A DNA stretch of 64,000 bases. Origin: Alphaproteobacteria bacterium WMHbin7 (GTDB lineage Bacteria; Pseudomonadota; Alphaproteobacteria; Rhodospirillales; WMHbin7). Position numbers and translations under genes: made by a program. The stretch spans positions 1-64,000 of the forward strand of contig PDZW01000016.1 in NCBI GenBank assembly GCA_002753155.1, given 5' to 3'. Below the pieces are notes generated by a model. That model searched no databases. It saw only the letters and a list, made by a program, of their open reading frames with translations, and was not told the DNA's origin. Shown one piece after another: positions 25,243-33,609 of this stretch (position 1 is the first letter of the stretch; the number at the start of each line of letters is the position of its first letter).

Positions 25243-26445
25243 ATGACGATGTTCAACAATCCCCTGTCTCGCCGCAGCCTTCTCGTCGGCACCGCCGCCG
25301 GTGTCGCTGCTGTCAGCACCTTTACGCCCACCCGTTTCGCCATCGGCCAAACGGCCAAGATCAAGATCGGCTTGATGCTGCCCTATAGCGGCACCTATGC
25401 CTCGCTCGGCAACAACATCACCGACGCCTTCAAGCTGCGCCTAGCCGAAGTGGGCGGCAAGCTGGGTGGCCGCGAGGTCGAATTCGTCCAACTCGACGAC
25501 GAATCAGCTCCCCCCAAGGGCAAGGACAATGCCGCCAAGCTGGTCACCAAGGACAAGGTGGACATTCTGGTCGGCACCGTGCACTCCGGCGTGGCCATGG
25601 GCATGGCCGCCATCGCGCGCGAGGAAAACGTGCTGCTGGTCGTTCCCAATGCGGGAGCGGGCGACATCACGGGCAAGATGTGCGCACCCAACATCTTCCG
25701 CACCTCCTTCTCTAACTGGCAGCCCGGCTATGCCTGCGGCCCGGTGATGATGAAGGACGGCAAGAAGAACGTCGTGACCATGACCTGGAACTATCCGGCC
25801 GGTCACGAGCAGATCGGCGGCTTCAAGGAATCCTACACCGCCGCCGGCGGCAAGATCGTCAAGGAAATCCTGCTCGACTTCCCCAAGGTCGAATTCCAGG
25901 CCTACCTGACCGAAATCGCCGCTCTGAAGCCCGATGCCGTGTTCGTCTTCTTCTCGGGCGACGGTGCGGTCAAGTTCATCAAGGATTATGCGGGCGCAGG
26001 CCTTAAGGGCAAGATCCCCCTCTATGCCACGGGCTTCTTGACCGACGGCGTTCTGCAGGCCGTGGGCAACGATGCCGAGGGCATCAAGAACACTCTGCAT
26101 TATGCCGACTCGCTCGACAATCCGGTGAACAAGAAGTTCGTGAAGGCCTTCGAAGCTGCGACCAAGCGTCCGGTCGATGTCTTCGCAGTTCAGGGCTACG
26201 ACACCTGCTCGCTGCTCGCCACCGGCCTCGAGGCCGTCAAGGGCGACATCAAGGCAGGCGCCACGCTTTACTCGACGATGCGCAACACCATCGTCGACAG
26301 CCCGCGCGGCAAGTTCACCTTCTCGGCATCGCACAACCCCGTCCAGGACTTCTATGTCCGCCAGGTCAAGGGCGGCAAGGATGTGGTGCTGGGCGTTGCC
26401 GTCAAGGCCCTGGCCGATCCCGCCAAGGGATGCTCGATGGTCTAA
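25243..26445 (+). CDS. periplasmic substrate-binding protein of aromatic-acid ABC transporter
   Basis: 400-residue LivK/HAAT-type binding protein (peripla_BP_6). The N-terminus has a twin-arginine-like signal, LSRRSLLVGTAAGVAAVSTF, so export may be by Tat. The mature part starts near KIKIGLMLPYSGTYASLG. Close linkage to bclA and the downstream permease and ATPase genes, and candidate operator D, suggest benzoate or a related aromatic acid as the ligand; this is inferred. GGGAGG precedes the ATG. Confidence 0.85.
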   Translation: MTMFNNPLSRRSLLVGTAAGVAAVSTFTPTRFAIGQTAKIKIGLMLPYSGTYASLGNNITDAFKLRLAEVGGKLGGREVEFVQLDDESAPPKGKDNAAKLVTKDKVDILVGTVHSGVAMGMAAIAREENVLLVVPNAGAGDITGKMCAPNIFRTSFSNWQPGYACGPVMMKDGKKNVVTMTWNYPAGHEQIGGFKESYTAAGGKIVKEILLDFPKVEFQAYLTEIAALKPDAVFVFFSGDGAVKFIKDYAGAGLKGKIPLYATGFLTDGVLQAVGNDAEGIKNTLHYADSLDNPVNKKFVKAFEAATKRPVDVFAVQGYDTCSLLATGLEAVKGDIKAGATLYSTMRNTIVDSPRGKFTFSASHNPVQDFYVRQVKGGKDVVLGVAVKALADPAKGCSMV

Positions 26446-26464
26446 TGCCCCGCATTTAGGAAAC

Positions 26465-26492
26465 GAGGCCCGTCCGTAACAGGGCGGGCCTC
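26465..26492 (+). terminator. intercistronic hairpin after the binding-protein gene
   Basis: GAGGCCCG (26465-26472) pairs with CGGGCCTC (26485-26492). No T-run follows. Such hairpins between a binding-protein gene and its permease gene usually stabilise the upstream mRNA or reduce readthrough, giving more binding protein than membrane components. Confidence 0.6.
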
Positions 26493-26529
26493 ATCCTAGC
26501 CAACCTGCCTTCTTGCGGTTTTTAGCCAC

Positions 26530-27396
26530 ATGGATACCAGCTATTATTTTATCCAGGCGCTCAACGGCATTCAGTACGGCTTTCTGCTGTTTCTGGTGGC
26601 CAGTGGCCTGACCCTGATTTTCGGCATCATGGGCATCATCAACCTGGCCCATGGCTCTTTTTACATGATCGGCGCCTATCTCTGCTGGTGGCTGACCCAG
26701 ATGATCGGCAACCTGTTTCTCGGCATTGTCGCTGGCGTGCCTCTGGTCGTTCTGCTTGGCTTGTTCATTGAACGCTTCGGAATCATCCACCTCTACAAGC
26801 GAGATCATCTCTATCAGGTGCTTTTCACCTTCGGCCTGATTCTCATTTTCAATGAAATGCGCAGCGTCCTTTGGGGCAATGAAGTTCAGTCGGTACAGAT
26901 ACCGGAAATCCTCTCCCACGGCATCCCGCTTACCGATGTTCAGTCCTATCCGGTCTACCGCCTCTTCATCTCGCTGGTCTGCATGGCGCTGGCTGCCATG
27001 CTCTATCTTGTCGTGCAGCGCACCCGGCTTGGCATGACCATCCGCGCCGGTGCCTCCAATCGCGAAATGGTGCAGGCCCTGGGCATCGACATCGTCAAGC
27101 TGTTTGCCATCGTCTTTGCCATGGGCGCAGCACTTGCCGCCTTTGCGGGCATGGTCTCGGCCCCCGTGCAATCCGTCTTTCCCGGCATGGGCGACGAAAT
27201 CCTGATCGTTTCCCTGGTTGTCGTTGTGGTCGGCGGCGTCGGCTCGATCAAAGGCGCCTTCCTGGGCGCCATGTTGATCGGCATGGCCGACACTTTCGGC
27301 GCCGTCTTTCTGCCTCATGGTGCTGGCATCGTGATCTATGCCGTGATGGCGATCGTGCTGCTCTGGCGCCCGCAGGGCCTGTTCGGTCGGACCTGA
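26530..27396 (+). CDS. LivH-type ABC transporter permease
   Basis: 288-residue inner-membrane permease with about eight hydrophobic segments. The family signature GLTLIFGIMGIINLAHGSFYMIGAY at residues 25-50 and the EAA-like loop GASNREMVQALGID are clear. It is the second gene of the uptake operon, 84 bases after the binding-protein gene across the hairpin, and forms a heterodimer with the next protein. Confidence 0.9.
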   Translation: MDTSYYFIQALNGIQYGFLLFLVASGLTLIFGIMGIINLAHGSFYMIGAYLCWWLTQMIGNLFLGIVAGVPLVVLLGLFIERFGIIHLYKRDHLYQVLFTFGLILIFNEMRSVLWGNEVQSVQIPEILSHGIPLTDVQSYPVYRLFISLVCMALAAMLYLVVQRTRLGMTIRAGASNREMVQALGIDIVKLFAIVFAMGAALAAFAGMVSAPVQSVFPGMGDEILIVSLVVVVVGGVGSIKGAFLGAMLIGMADTFGAVFLPHGAGIVIYAVMAIVLLWRPQGLFGRT

Positions 27397-27399
27397 CGG

Positions 27400-28389
27400 A
27401 TGTACAGGATCTCCCGCCCCTCGCTTGTCATTCTTCTCGTGATGGCCATCGGCCTGGCACTTTATCCCTTCGTGGGCGAAAGCTACTACATCCGCCTGAT
27501 GACCAAGATCATGGCGCTGGGCATCTTCGCCATGAGCCTGGACCTGCTGATCGGCTTTACCGGCCTGATCAGCCTGGGACACGCCGCCTTCTTCGGCGTG
27601 GCCAGCTATGTTGTCGCTTGGTATATCGTGAAGGCGGGTGTTACCAACGCTCTTTTCATGCTGCCCACCGCAGTTGCCGTATCCGGATTGTGCGCGCTGG
27701 TCATCGGCTGGCTGTCCATCCGCACCTCGGGCATCTATTTCATCATGATCACCCTGGCCTTCGCCCAGATGCTGCACGCCTTCTTCAAGGACCAAAGCTA
27801 TTGGGGGGGCACCGACGGATTCAATTTCTACACCAAGCCCAACCTTGCCATTGGCGATACTGTTCTGCTCGATCTTGGCAACAAGGTGACGCTCTATTAC
27901 GTCACCTTCGCCTTGATGGTGGCGACCTTCGTTTTTCTGGCGGTTCTGTTGCACTCGCCCTTCGGGCGCGCCATTCAGGGCGTCAAGGTCAACGAGGGGC
28001 GCATGCGCGCCATGGGCTATAACGTGCGCAATCTCAAACTGATGAGCTTTGTGATCGCGGGCATGCTGGCGGGCGTTGCCGGTTTCATCGAGGCGACGCG
28101 TACGGCCTATGTCAATCCCGAGATGATGAGCTGGCATGCTTCGGGCAATGTCATGGTGATGGTGATCCTGGGCGGCATGGGAACGCTTTACGGCCCCATT
28201 CTGGGCGCCCTGGCGCTGACCCTTCTGGGCGACAACATCTCGAGCCTGTGGGATCACTGGCTGCTGATCATGGGCGCCTTTGTGATCGCCGTCGTCATGT
28301 TCCTGCCCGAAGGCATCGCTGGCTTGATCGAGGGCGTTTCCCAGAAATTCGGGAAAAAACCGCCTCCCAAGGAGGAGTCGGAGCCATGA
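27400..28389 (+). CDS. LivM-type ABC transporter permease
   Basis: 329-residue permease. The LivM signature is AMSLDLLIGFTGLISLGHAAFFGVASY, and the cytoplasmic loop VNEGRMRAMGYNV should contact the ATPases. It starts three bases after the LivH-type gene and its end overlaps the next gene's start by four bases, so the genes are translationally coupled. Confidence 0.9.
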   Translation: MYRISRPSLVILLVMAIGLALYPFVGESYYIRLMTKIMALGIFAMSLDLLIGFTGLISLGHAAFFGVASYVVAWYIVKAGVTNALFMLPTAVAVSGLCALVIGWLSIRTSGIYFIMITLAFAQMLHAFFKDQSYWGGTDGFNFYTKPNLAIGDTVLLDLGNKVTLYYVTFALMVATFVFLAVLLHSPFGRAIQGVKVNEGRMRAMGYNVRNLKLMSFVIAGMLAGVAGFIEATRTAYVNPEMMSWHASGNVMVMVILGGMGTLYGPILGALALTLLGDNISSLWDHWLLIMGAFVIAVVMFLPEGIAGLIEGVSQKFGKKPPPKEESEP

Positions 28390-29141
28390 GCGACATTATC
28401 CTGGAAACCCAGAATCTGTCGCGGCACTTCGGCGCCCTGATGGCCGTCGATGACGTGACACTGCAATTTGAAAGAAGCCTGGTCTATGCCGTGTTGGGAC
28501 CGAATGGCGCTGGCAAGACGACGCTGATCAATCTGCTCTCGGGCGAGATTCTGCCCTCGGGCGGCTCCATCCGCTTCAAGGACCAGGACATCACGAACCT
28601 GCCCGCCAATGCCATCAGCCAACTGGGCATCGGGCGCAGCTTCCAGAAGACCAACATCTTTCCCAACTTCACCTGCTTCGAGAATTGCCGTCTGGCCGCC
28701 CAGTCGCGCATGAAAGGCTCGTTCAGTTTCTTCAAGCCCGCCCTCTCCTACCGGCAAATCAATCAGCAGGCCGAGCGCGCTCTTGAGATGTGTGGCCTGT
28801 CCATGCGCTGCCATACGCTGGCCCAGGCCATGAGCTATGGCGAACAACGCCAGCTTGAAATCGGCATGATGCTGGCGACGGGACCTGAACTTTTGCTGCT
28901 CGACGAACCCCTGGCCGGCATGGGGGCCGATGAATCCCTGAAGGTGATCGAGCTGTTGCGCCGATTGGCCAAGGAACACACCCTGATCCTGATCGAGCAC
29001 GATATGGATGCCGTATTCGCCGTTGCCGACCGACTGGCCGTGATGGTCAATGGTCGCCTGCTGGAAACCGGAACGGTTGCCGAGGTCAGGGCCAGCAAGG
29101 CCGTCCAGGAAGCCTATCTCGGTGCGGAGGAGGAGCATTGA
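28386..29141 (+). CDS. LivG-type ABC transporter ATP-binding protein
   Basis: 251-residue ATPase. Walker A GPNGAGKTT, a signature sequence SYGEQRQLEIGMML in place of LSGGQ, Walker B LLLLDEPLAGM and the switch His in LIEHDMD are visible. The C-terminal segment contains the HAAT-specific EVRASKAVQEAYLG end. The start chosen overlaps the stop of the preceding permease. Confidence 0.9.
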   Translation: MSDIILETQNLSRHFGALMAVDDVTLQFERSLVYAVLGPNGAGKTTLINLLSGEILPSGGSIRFKDQDITNLPANAISQLGIGRSFQKTNIFPNFTCFENCRLAAQSRMKGSFSFFKPALSYRQINQQAERALEMCGLSMRCHTLAQAMSYGEQRQLEIGMMLATGPELLLLDEPLAGMGADESLKVIELLRRLAKEHTLILIEHDMDAVFAVADRLAVMVNGRLLETGTVAEVRASKAVQEAYLGAEEEH

Positions 29142-29142
29142 C

Positions 29143-29862
29143 ATGACCTCCGCCACGCCCCTTCTCGCCGTCGAAAACCTGCATACCTATTATGGCGCCA
29201 GCCATATCCTCCACGGCGTTTCCTTTCACGTCATGCCGGGCGAGACCGTTTGCCTGATGGGCCGCAACGGCATGGGCAAAACGACGACGCTGCGCTCGGT
29301 TCTGGGCCTGACGGTGCCGCGCCACGGCTCTGTCAAGGTTGAGGGCCGCGATGTGACCGGCATGCCCGCCCACAAGATCGTCAAGCTGGGCATCGGATTC
29401 GTTCCTGAAAATCGCGGCATATTCCCCAATCTGTCGGTTCGCGAAAATCTGATCATGGCGTCGCGCCCAGGCCGCGACGGGCGCATGGACTGGGGATTCG
29501 AGAGAACCATCGACCTGTTCCCGCGCCTGGGCGAGCGGCTTGAGAATATGGGCAATCAGCTTTCGGGCGGCGAGCAGCAGATGCTGACCATCGGGCGCGC
29601 CCTCATGACCAATCCCGACCTGTTGATTCTGGACGAGGCAACGGAAGGCCTGGCCCCCCTGATCCGCAAGGAAATCTGGGGCGTGATCAAAACCATCAAG
29701 GCAACCGGCATCGCCGCCATCGTGGTTGACAAGGATGTGAAATCCCTGCTCTCCATCAGCGATCGCGGATTGATCATGGTCAAGGGCCGCATTGTCCATG
29801 ATGGCCCTGCCGCCCAATTGGCCGCAAACCCCGACCTGCATGTGAAATATCTGGGCGTCTGA
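29143..29862 (+). CDS. LivF-type ABC transporter ATP-binding protein
   Basis: 239-residue second ATPase with Walker A GRNGMGKTTT, signature LSGGEQQM and Walker B LLILDEATEGLAP. In the switch region the usual EHD/EQN is replaced by VDKDVKSLLS (Lys-Asp), as in many LivF proteins with variant H-loops. The catalytic histidine is therefore not evident in this half, and the LivG-type partner may carry the full site. It begins one base after the LivG-type stop, with GGAGGAGC upstream, and its TGA overlaps the next gene's ATG. Confidence 0.88.
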   Translation: MTSATPLLAVENLHTYYGASHILHGVSFHVMPGETVCLMGRNGMGKTTTLRSVLGLTVPRHGSVKVEGRDVTGMPAHKIVKLGIGFVPENRGIFPNLSVRENLIMASRPGRDGRMDWGFERTIDLFPRLGERLENMGNQLSGGEQQMLTIGRALMTNPDLLILDEATEGLAPLIRKEIWGVIKTIKATGIAAIVVDKDVKSLLSISDRGLIMVKGRIVHDGPAAQLAANPDLHVKYLGV

Positions 29863-30101
29863 TGACATCTGACTGCACCAGCGACGGACTGATCCACGAG
29901 TCCGTTCTGACCTGCCCCTCTTGCCGTCACCGCTGGACGGAATCCATGCCCGACAATGCCTGCATCCAATGGAGCCTCTGTCCGGCCTGTGGGCACAGGC
30001 TTGTGCCCAAACGGGGCGATTGCTGCGTCTATTGCAGCTTTGGCTTCATCCCCTGCCCGCCCATCCAGAAATCAGGGCGCAGTTGCTGCGGAGGGACTTG
30101 A
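29862..30101 (+). CDS. GDCCVxC-type cysteine-rich small protein
   Basis: 79 residues with eleven cysteines. A CPSC...CPACG pair resembles a zinc ribbon (residues about 18-44), followed by GDCCVYCSFGFIPCPPIQ. This is the motif of a family annotated as GDCCVxC-domain (seleno)proteins, in which some members have selenocysteine at the first Cys of CC. Here both positions are TGC (cysteine). The start overlaps the stop of the LivF-type gene, so it is the sixth cistron of the uptake operon. Function unknown. Confidence 0.7.
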   Translation: MTSDCTSDGLIHESVLTCPSCRHRWTESMPDNACIQWSLCPACGHRLVPKRGDCCVYCSFGFIPCPPIQKSGRSCCGGT

Positions 30102-30104
30102 AGA

Positions 30105-31940
30105 TTATTTGGGAAATGCCACGAAGAAGGTGCTGCCCTCACCAGGCTCGGACAGAACCCAGATGCGCCCACCATGATGCTCGACGATTTTTCTGCAAAT
30201 AGAGAGACCGATGCCGGTTCCCGCGTACTGGTCCTTGCGCACCAGACGCTGAAAAATACGAAAAACCTTTTCGTAATAGTCAGGATCGATGCCGATGCCG
30301 TTGTCACTGAAGCGCAGCACCCACTCCGATCCCTTGTCCTCGAAGGCAACGCTAACCTCTGGCGCACGGTCGGGATGGTGAAACTTGATGGCATTACCGA
30401 TCAGATTCTGAAACAGTCTGACCAGTTCGCTCCGATCTCCAATCACCTTGGGCAATCCCTCTTGCAGAGTAACGCAGGCTCCCTCCTCCTGAATCGATAC
30501 ACTGAGGTTCAACAAGCTTTCTTGCGCAACATCCGCCAGAGAAACCGATTCGAAGGTTCCGCCCCTGCGCCCAATTCTGGCATAATCAAGAAGCCCCAGA
30601 ATCAGGGCATCCATCCGCTTCGATCCCTCGACGGCATAACCGATATACTGCGCCATATCCTCATCGAGTTCGGGGCCCAAACGCTTTTTGATCAGACCGA
30701 CATAGCTGCTGACCATGCGCAAGGGTTCGCGCAGATCGTGCGAAGCAACCCAGGCAAAGCTTTCCAGATCGGCATTGGTGCGCTTTAACTCTGTTGTCTG
30801 CTCTTCCAGTTGCCGATTGATCTCAAGCAGGCGCGCATCTGCTTCCTTGCGCTCGGTGATGTCTTCGGTCACCGTGACGAAATACAAGGGGCTATCGGCG
30901 CCGTCACGGGCCAATGCCGTCGTGATACGAGCCCAGATAGGGCGTCCATCCTTGCGCCGATAGCGCGTCTCCCAGGAGTCATAGACCTTCTTTCCCGAAA
31001 GAATATCTTTCACCCGCAAGATATCCGTCTGCAGATTCTCAGGCAGGGTAAAGGCCTGATAGTTCGCAGCCAGAAACTCAGAGCGCTCATAACCCAGGAT
31101 ATCGCACAGGCATTGATTGACTTCCAGCCAGTCGCCATTCGGAGAAACGATCGACATGCCAACGGCGGCCTGCTCGAATATATTGCGAAACCGCTCTGAG
31201 ATCGATTGCACCTGCTTGCGCGCCGTCTCTTGCTCATCAAGCAAATGATTGAAGGTCACGCAGACGGCACCGATCTCGTCATCGTCATGCACCGGCGCCT
31301 TGGCGGCTTGACCATCGCGCAAACTGTGAATGGTTTGGCGCAAGTCGTACAAGGGCGCCAGAATTGTTCTGCGAAACAGCAGCGATACGAAAACGCCGTA
31401 GACGGAAACCAGACCGGTGAACAGGCTGAAAATGATGACTTGGCGATGTTTGACTGTTTCATAGGCTGATTTGAAGGACTCGTCTGCGGCCGACTTCAGG
31501 CTGCGCAGTGACGCCTGCAACTGCGTGGAATCCTGGTAGAGCTGCGAAGCGATAATATCGACCACCTGGGAATCGGCGTTCCGATCCCTGCTTTGCGTCA
31601 GCTTTTCCTGAAGAGGCAGCAGATGCGCATAACGGATGCGCAAAGGCCCCAGGATTTCCTGCAATTCCGGTTTGGATGGCAGGCTGTTGTCATCGATCAG
31701 AAGGCCGACATCGCGGTATTGCTGCTGCCACTGGTCGAGCGCTCGGGGCTCGCCATACAAAAGGACTTCGTTGGTCAACTGAACCAACTGCATGCCCTCG
31801 TTGGATATCTTGTCCAGTCGTTCGCTGTACGACGTATCCTCAAAAAAGGCGTATTGACTGAAACCAAAGGCAAGAATAGTGGCCGCGAGAAGGGCTGCCC
31901 CCAAAATCAAGACGTTGAAAAATCCCGTCTTGATATCCAT
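30105..31940 (-). CDS. membrane sensor histidine kinase with PAS domain
   Basis: About 611 residues: an N-terminal membrane segment (about 8-30), a periplasmic helical sensor region (about 30-175), a second membrane segment (about 180-205), HAMP, a PAS domain (about 265-385), and a kinase core. The phosphoacceptor motif SHDLREPL, the N-box NLIGNAIKFHH, DNGIGID and GTGIGLSI are all intact. No response regulator is adjacent. The ATG at 31940 is eight bases after the stop of the anchored binding protein, so the two form one unit. The longer frame to 32129 overlaps that gene and is rejected. Confidence 0.87.
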   Translation of the reverse strand: MDIKTGFFNVLILGAALLAATILAFGFSQYAFFEDTSYSERLDKISNEGMQLVQLTNEVLLYGEPRALDQWQQQYRDVGLLIDDNSLPSKPELQEILGPLRIRYAHLLPLQEKLTQSRDRNADSQVVDIIASQLYQDSTQLQASLRSLKSAADESFKSAYETVKHRQVIIFSLFTGLVSVYGVFVSLLFRRTILAPLYDLRQTIHSLRDGQAAKAPVHDDDEIGAVCVTFNHLLDEQETARKQVQSISERFRNIFEQAAVGMSIVSPNGDWLEVNQCLCDILGYERSEFLAANYQAFTLPENLQTDILRVKDILSGKKVYDSWETRYRRKDGRPIWARITTALARDGADSPLYFVTVTEDITERKEADARLLEINRQLEEQTTELKRTNADLESFAWVASHDLREPLRMVSSYVGLIKKRLGPELDEDMAQYIGYAVEGSKRMDALILGLLDYARIGRRGGTFESVSLADVAQESLLNLSVSIQEEGACVTLQEGLPKVIGDRSELVRLFQNLIGNAIKFHHPDRAPEVSVAFEDKGSEWVLRFSDNGIGIDPDYYEKVFRIFQRLVRKDQYAGTGIGLSICRKIVEHHGGRIWVLSEPGEGSTFFVAFPK

Positions 31941-31948
31941 GCCAAACC

Positions 31949-32953
31949 TTACTTCGTAAACACGCTGACCGCCGACGGCCTGACAGAGGCCAGGGGTGCG
32001 GTGTAAATGGTCTCGGCGAAATTGGGAACGGCTTCGACATTGACGGACTTCGCAAGCCAGCGCGCCTCGCTGTCCATGGCTCCCAGAATTTCCTGGGGAA
32101 GACTGACGCTTAGCTGCATGCGCGGCCACAAGGCTTCGATATAGTCCCTGTCCAGCTTGAAACGCGAGATGAGATAGGTTTTTGCTTCCTGGGGATTCTC
32201 GCGAACCCAGTCATCAGCCATCACCAAGCCCTTCATCAGTTTTTTCAGCGCCTCTGTCTGAATTGGCAACTGATCCTTAAGTGTCAGGATCAGAAGGTTG
32301 GCCTCGGTTCCGCCATCCATGATCAAAACCGCATTATCACCCAACTGGCTTACAATAGCGGCAACATGCGGCTGCCAGGTAATGGCTGCATCGATCGTAC
32401 CTGCCGAGATTTCCTCGACCAGCCCCTTGGGCGGCAGATCGACAAGGGTGACATCCTCCGTCGTCAATCCCTGAAGTGCCAGGAACACCACAAGATTATG
32501 CTCGGCACTTGAGGTGGCGGAAACGCCGATCCGCTTGCCCCTCAAATCGGCCGGGGTGGAAATGCCGCTATCCTTGCGGCCCACCAACCCCTTGTTCCAG
32601 TAGCGACAGATATCAGCCAGAACGCGCAAATCCTTTTCCTTGAAACTGCGCTTGGCGACAACCAGATCGGCTGCCGTCGCTACATCAACGTCACCCTTTC
32701 TCATGGCATCGACCGCGGCATTGCCCGAAGGATAAGGCTTCATCTCGACATTAAGCCCCACCTTGTCGAAGAATCCCCTTTCCTTGGCGATCCATTCCAA
32801 GGCCCCGACATCACCGTCATAGGCGCCCAGGCGCAGATTGTCGATCTTGCCAGGGGCCTGAAGCATGAAATAAATAACGACGGCCAACGCCACCGCCGAA
32901 GAGAGCCCAAGGAGATAGGCGCTACGGCGCATTTTCGACTTGTCGTTTTCCAT
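31949..32953 (-). CDS. membrane-anchored NMT1/TauA-type substrate-binding protein
   Basis: 334 residues. One N-terminal hydrophobic helix (AYLLGLSSAVALAVVIYFML) lacks an obvious signal-peptidase site, so the protein is probably tethered to the inner membrane. The remainder is a type 2 periplasmic-binding fold of the NMT1/SsuA/TauA group (RGFFDKVGLNVEMKPYPSGNAAVDAM, LRGKRIGVSATSSAEHNLV). There are no permease or ATPase genes beside it; the histidine kinase follows eight bases later. I infer a ligand-binding partner for that kinase. The start could also be the GTG at 33001. Confidence 0.8.
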   Translation of the reverse strand: MENDKSKMRRSAYLLGLSSAVALAVVIYFMLQAPGKIDNLRLGAYDGDVGALEWIAKERGFFDKVGLNVEMKPYPSGNAAVDAMRKGDVDVATAADLVVAKRSFKEKDLRVLADICRYWNKGLVGRKDSGISTPADLRGKRIGVSATSSAEHNLVVFLALQGLTTEDVTLVDLPPKGLVEEISAGTIDAAITWQPHVAAIVSQLGDNAVLIMDGGTEANLLILTLKDQLPIQTEALKKLMKGLVMADDWVRENPQEAKTYLISRFKLDRDYIEALWPRMQLSVSLPQEILGAMDSEARWLAKSVNVEAVPNFAETIYTAPLASVRPSAVSVFTK

Positions 32954-33131
32954 GTTATTGGCGTCTTTTCGTTTAAGAAACCCGTTTGGTCGGGCTCGCA
33001 CACTTCGGCAAATTCATAATGTAAAATATAGCTTATTCCGCCAAGCGCATCACGCCAAATCTGCGACTTGAGACATGAGATAATCAAAAACTCTGCTTAT
33101 AAATTAGCCCTGCAGGACTGTTATGGTCGCA

Positions 33132-33602
33132 TTACTTGGTAAATGCAATTTTTCCGCTGGGCAGCAGATAGAGCACCAAGGCGGGACCGCCGGTTACAGT
33201 GGGATAGTGGCCCGAGCCGGGTGGATAAACCAGCCAGCCTGCCCCTCTGGCATCGAACCTTGCAGCAGGCGTTTGCGGCATTGTCAGGACGATTTCGCCC
33301 AAAGGATGGGAATGATGCGGGCCATGACCATGTGCCATCGCCACGACATCAACCGAAAAATCATGCAATTCCGGGCTTGGCTCGTTGACCCGGCCCCAGC
33401 GGCGGTCACCTTCGCCCTGGCTGCACATCCAGCCTTCTGCGATGGCCTTCAGGCACAAATCCTCGATCTTGGAAAAGTCGGGCGAGCCAGCGCTATAGCG
33501 CTCGTTCAAAAACTGCTCGAGCGACTTATCAACCGGCATGCCAGCAATTGCCGCGGCAATCTTGCACATGCTGGTATCGAATTCTTGGCGTGTCTCGGTC
33601 AT
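33132..33602 (-). CDS. DUF4863 / PnbB-like cupin protein
   Basis: 156 residues. A helical N-terminal half (LEQFLNERYSAGSPDFSKIEDLCLKAIAEGWM) is followed by a small cupin-like barrel with a His-rich metal-site candidate, HGHGPHHSHPLGEI. From memory the family (DUF4863) includes a 4-hydroxylaminobenzoate lyase and occurs near aerobic and anaerobic benzoyl-CoA genes. Substrate here is unknown. It lies just upstream of the anchored binding-protein gene on the same strand (about 180 bases) and close after the large PAS gene. Confidence 0.65.
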   Translation of the reverse strand: MTETRQEFDTSMCKIAAAIAGMPVDKSLEQFLNERYSAGSPDFSKIEDLCLKAIAEGWMCSQGEGDRRWGRVNEPSPELHDFSVDVVAMAHGHGPHHSHPLGEIVLTMPQTPAARFDARGAGWLVYPPGSGHYPTVTGGPALVLYLLPSGKIAFTK

Positions 33603-33609
33603 GTCGCAC

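Noticed and set aside
26491-28257. A 588-codon open frame on the minus strand opposite the uptake permease genes
   Set aside because: Its translation is rich in His, Asp, Gln and Gly with no domain, typical for the complement of hydrophobic GC-rich genes, while the plus strand encodes clear LivH and LivM proteins.
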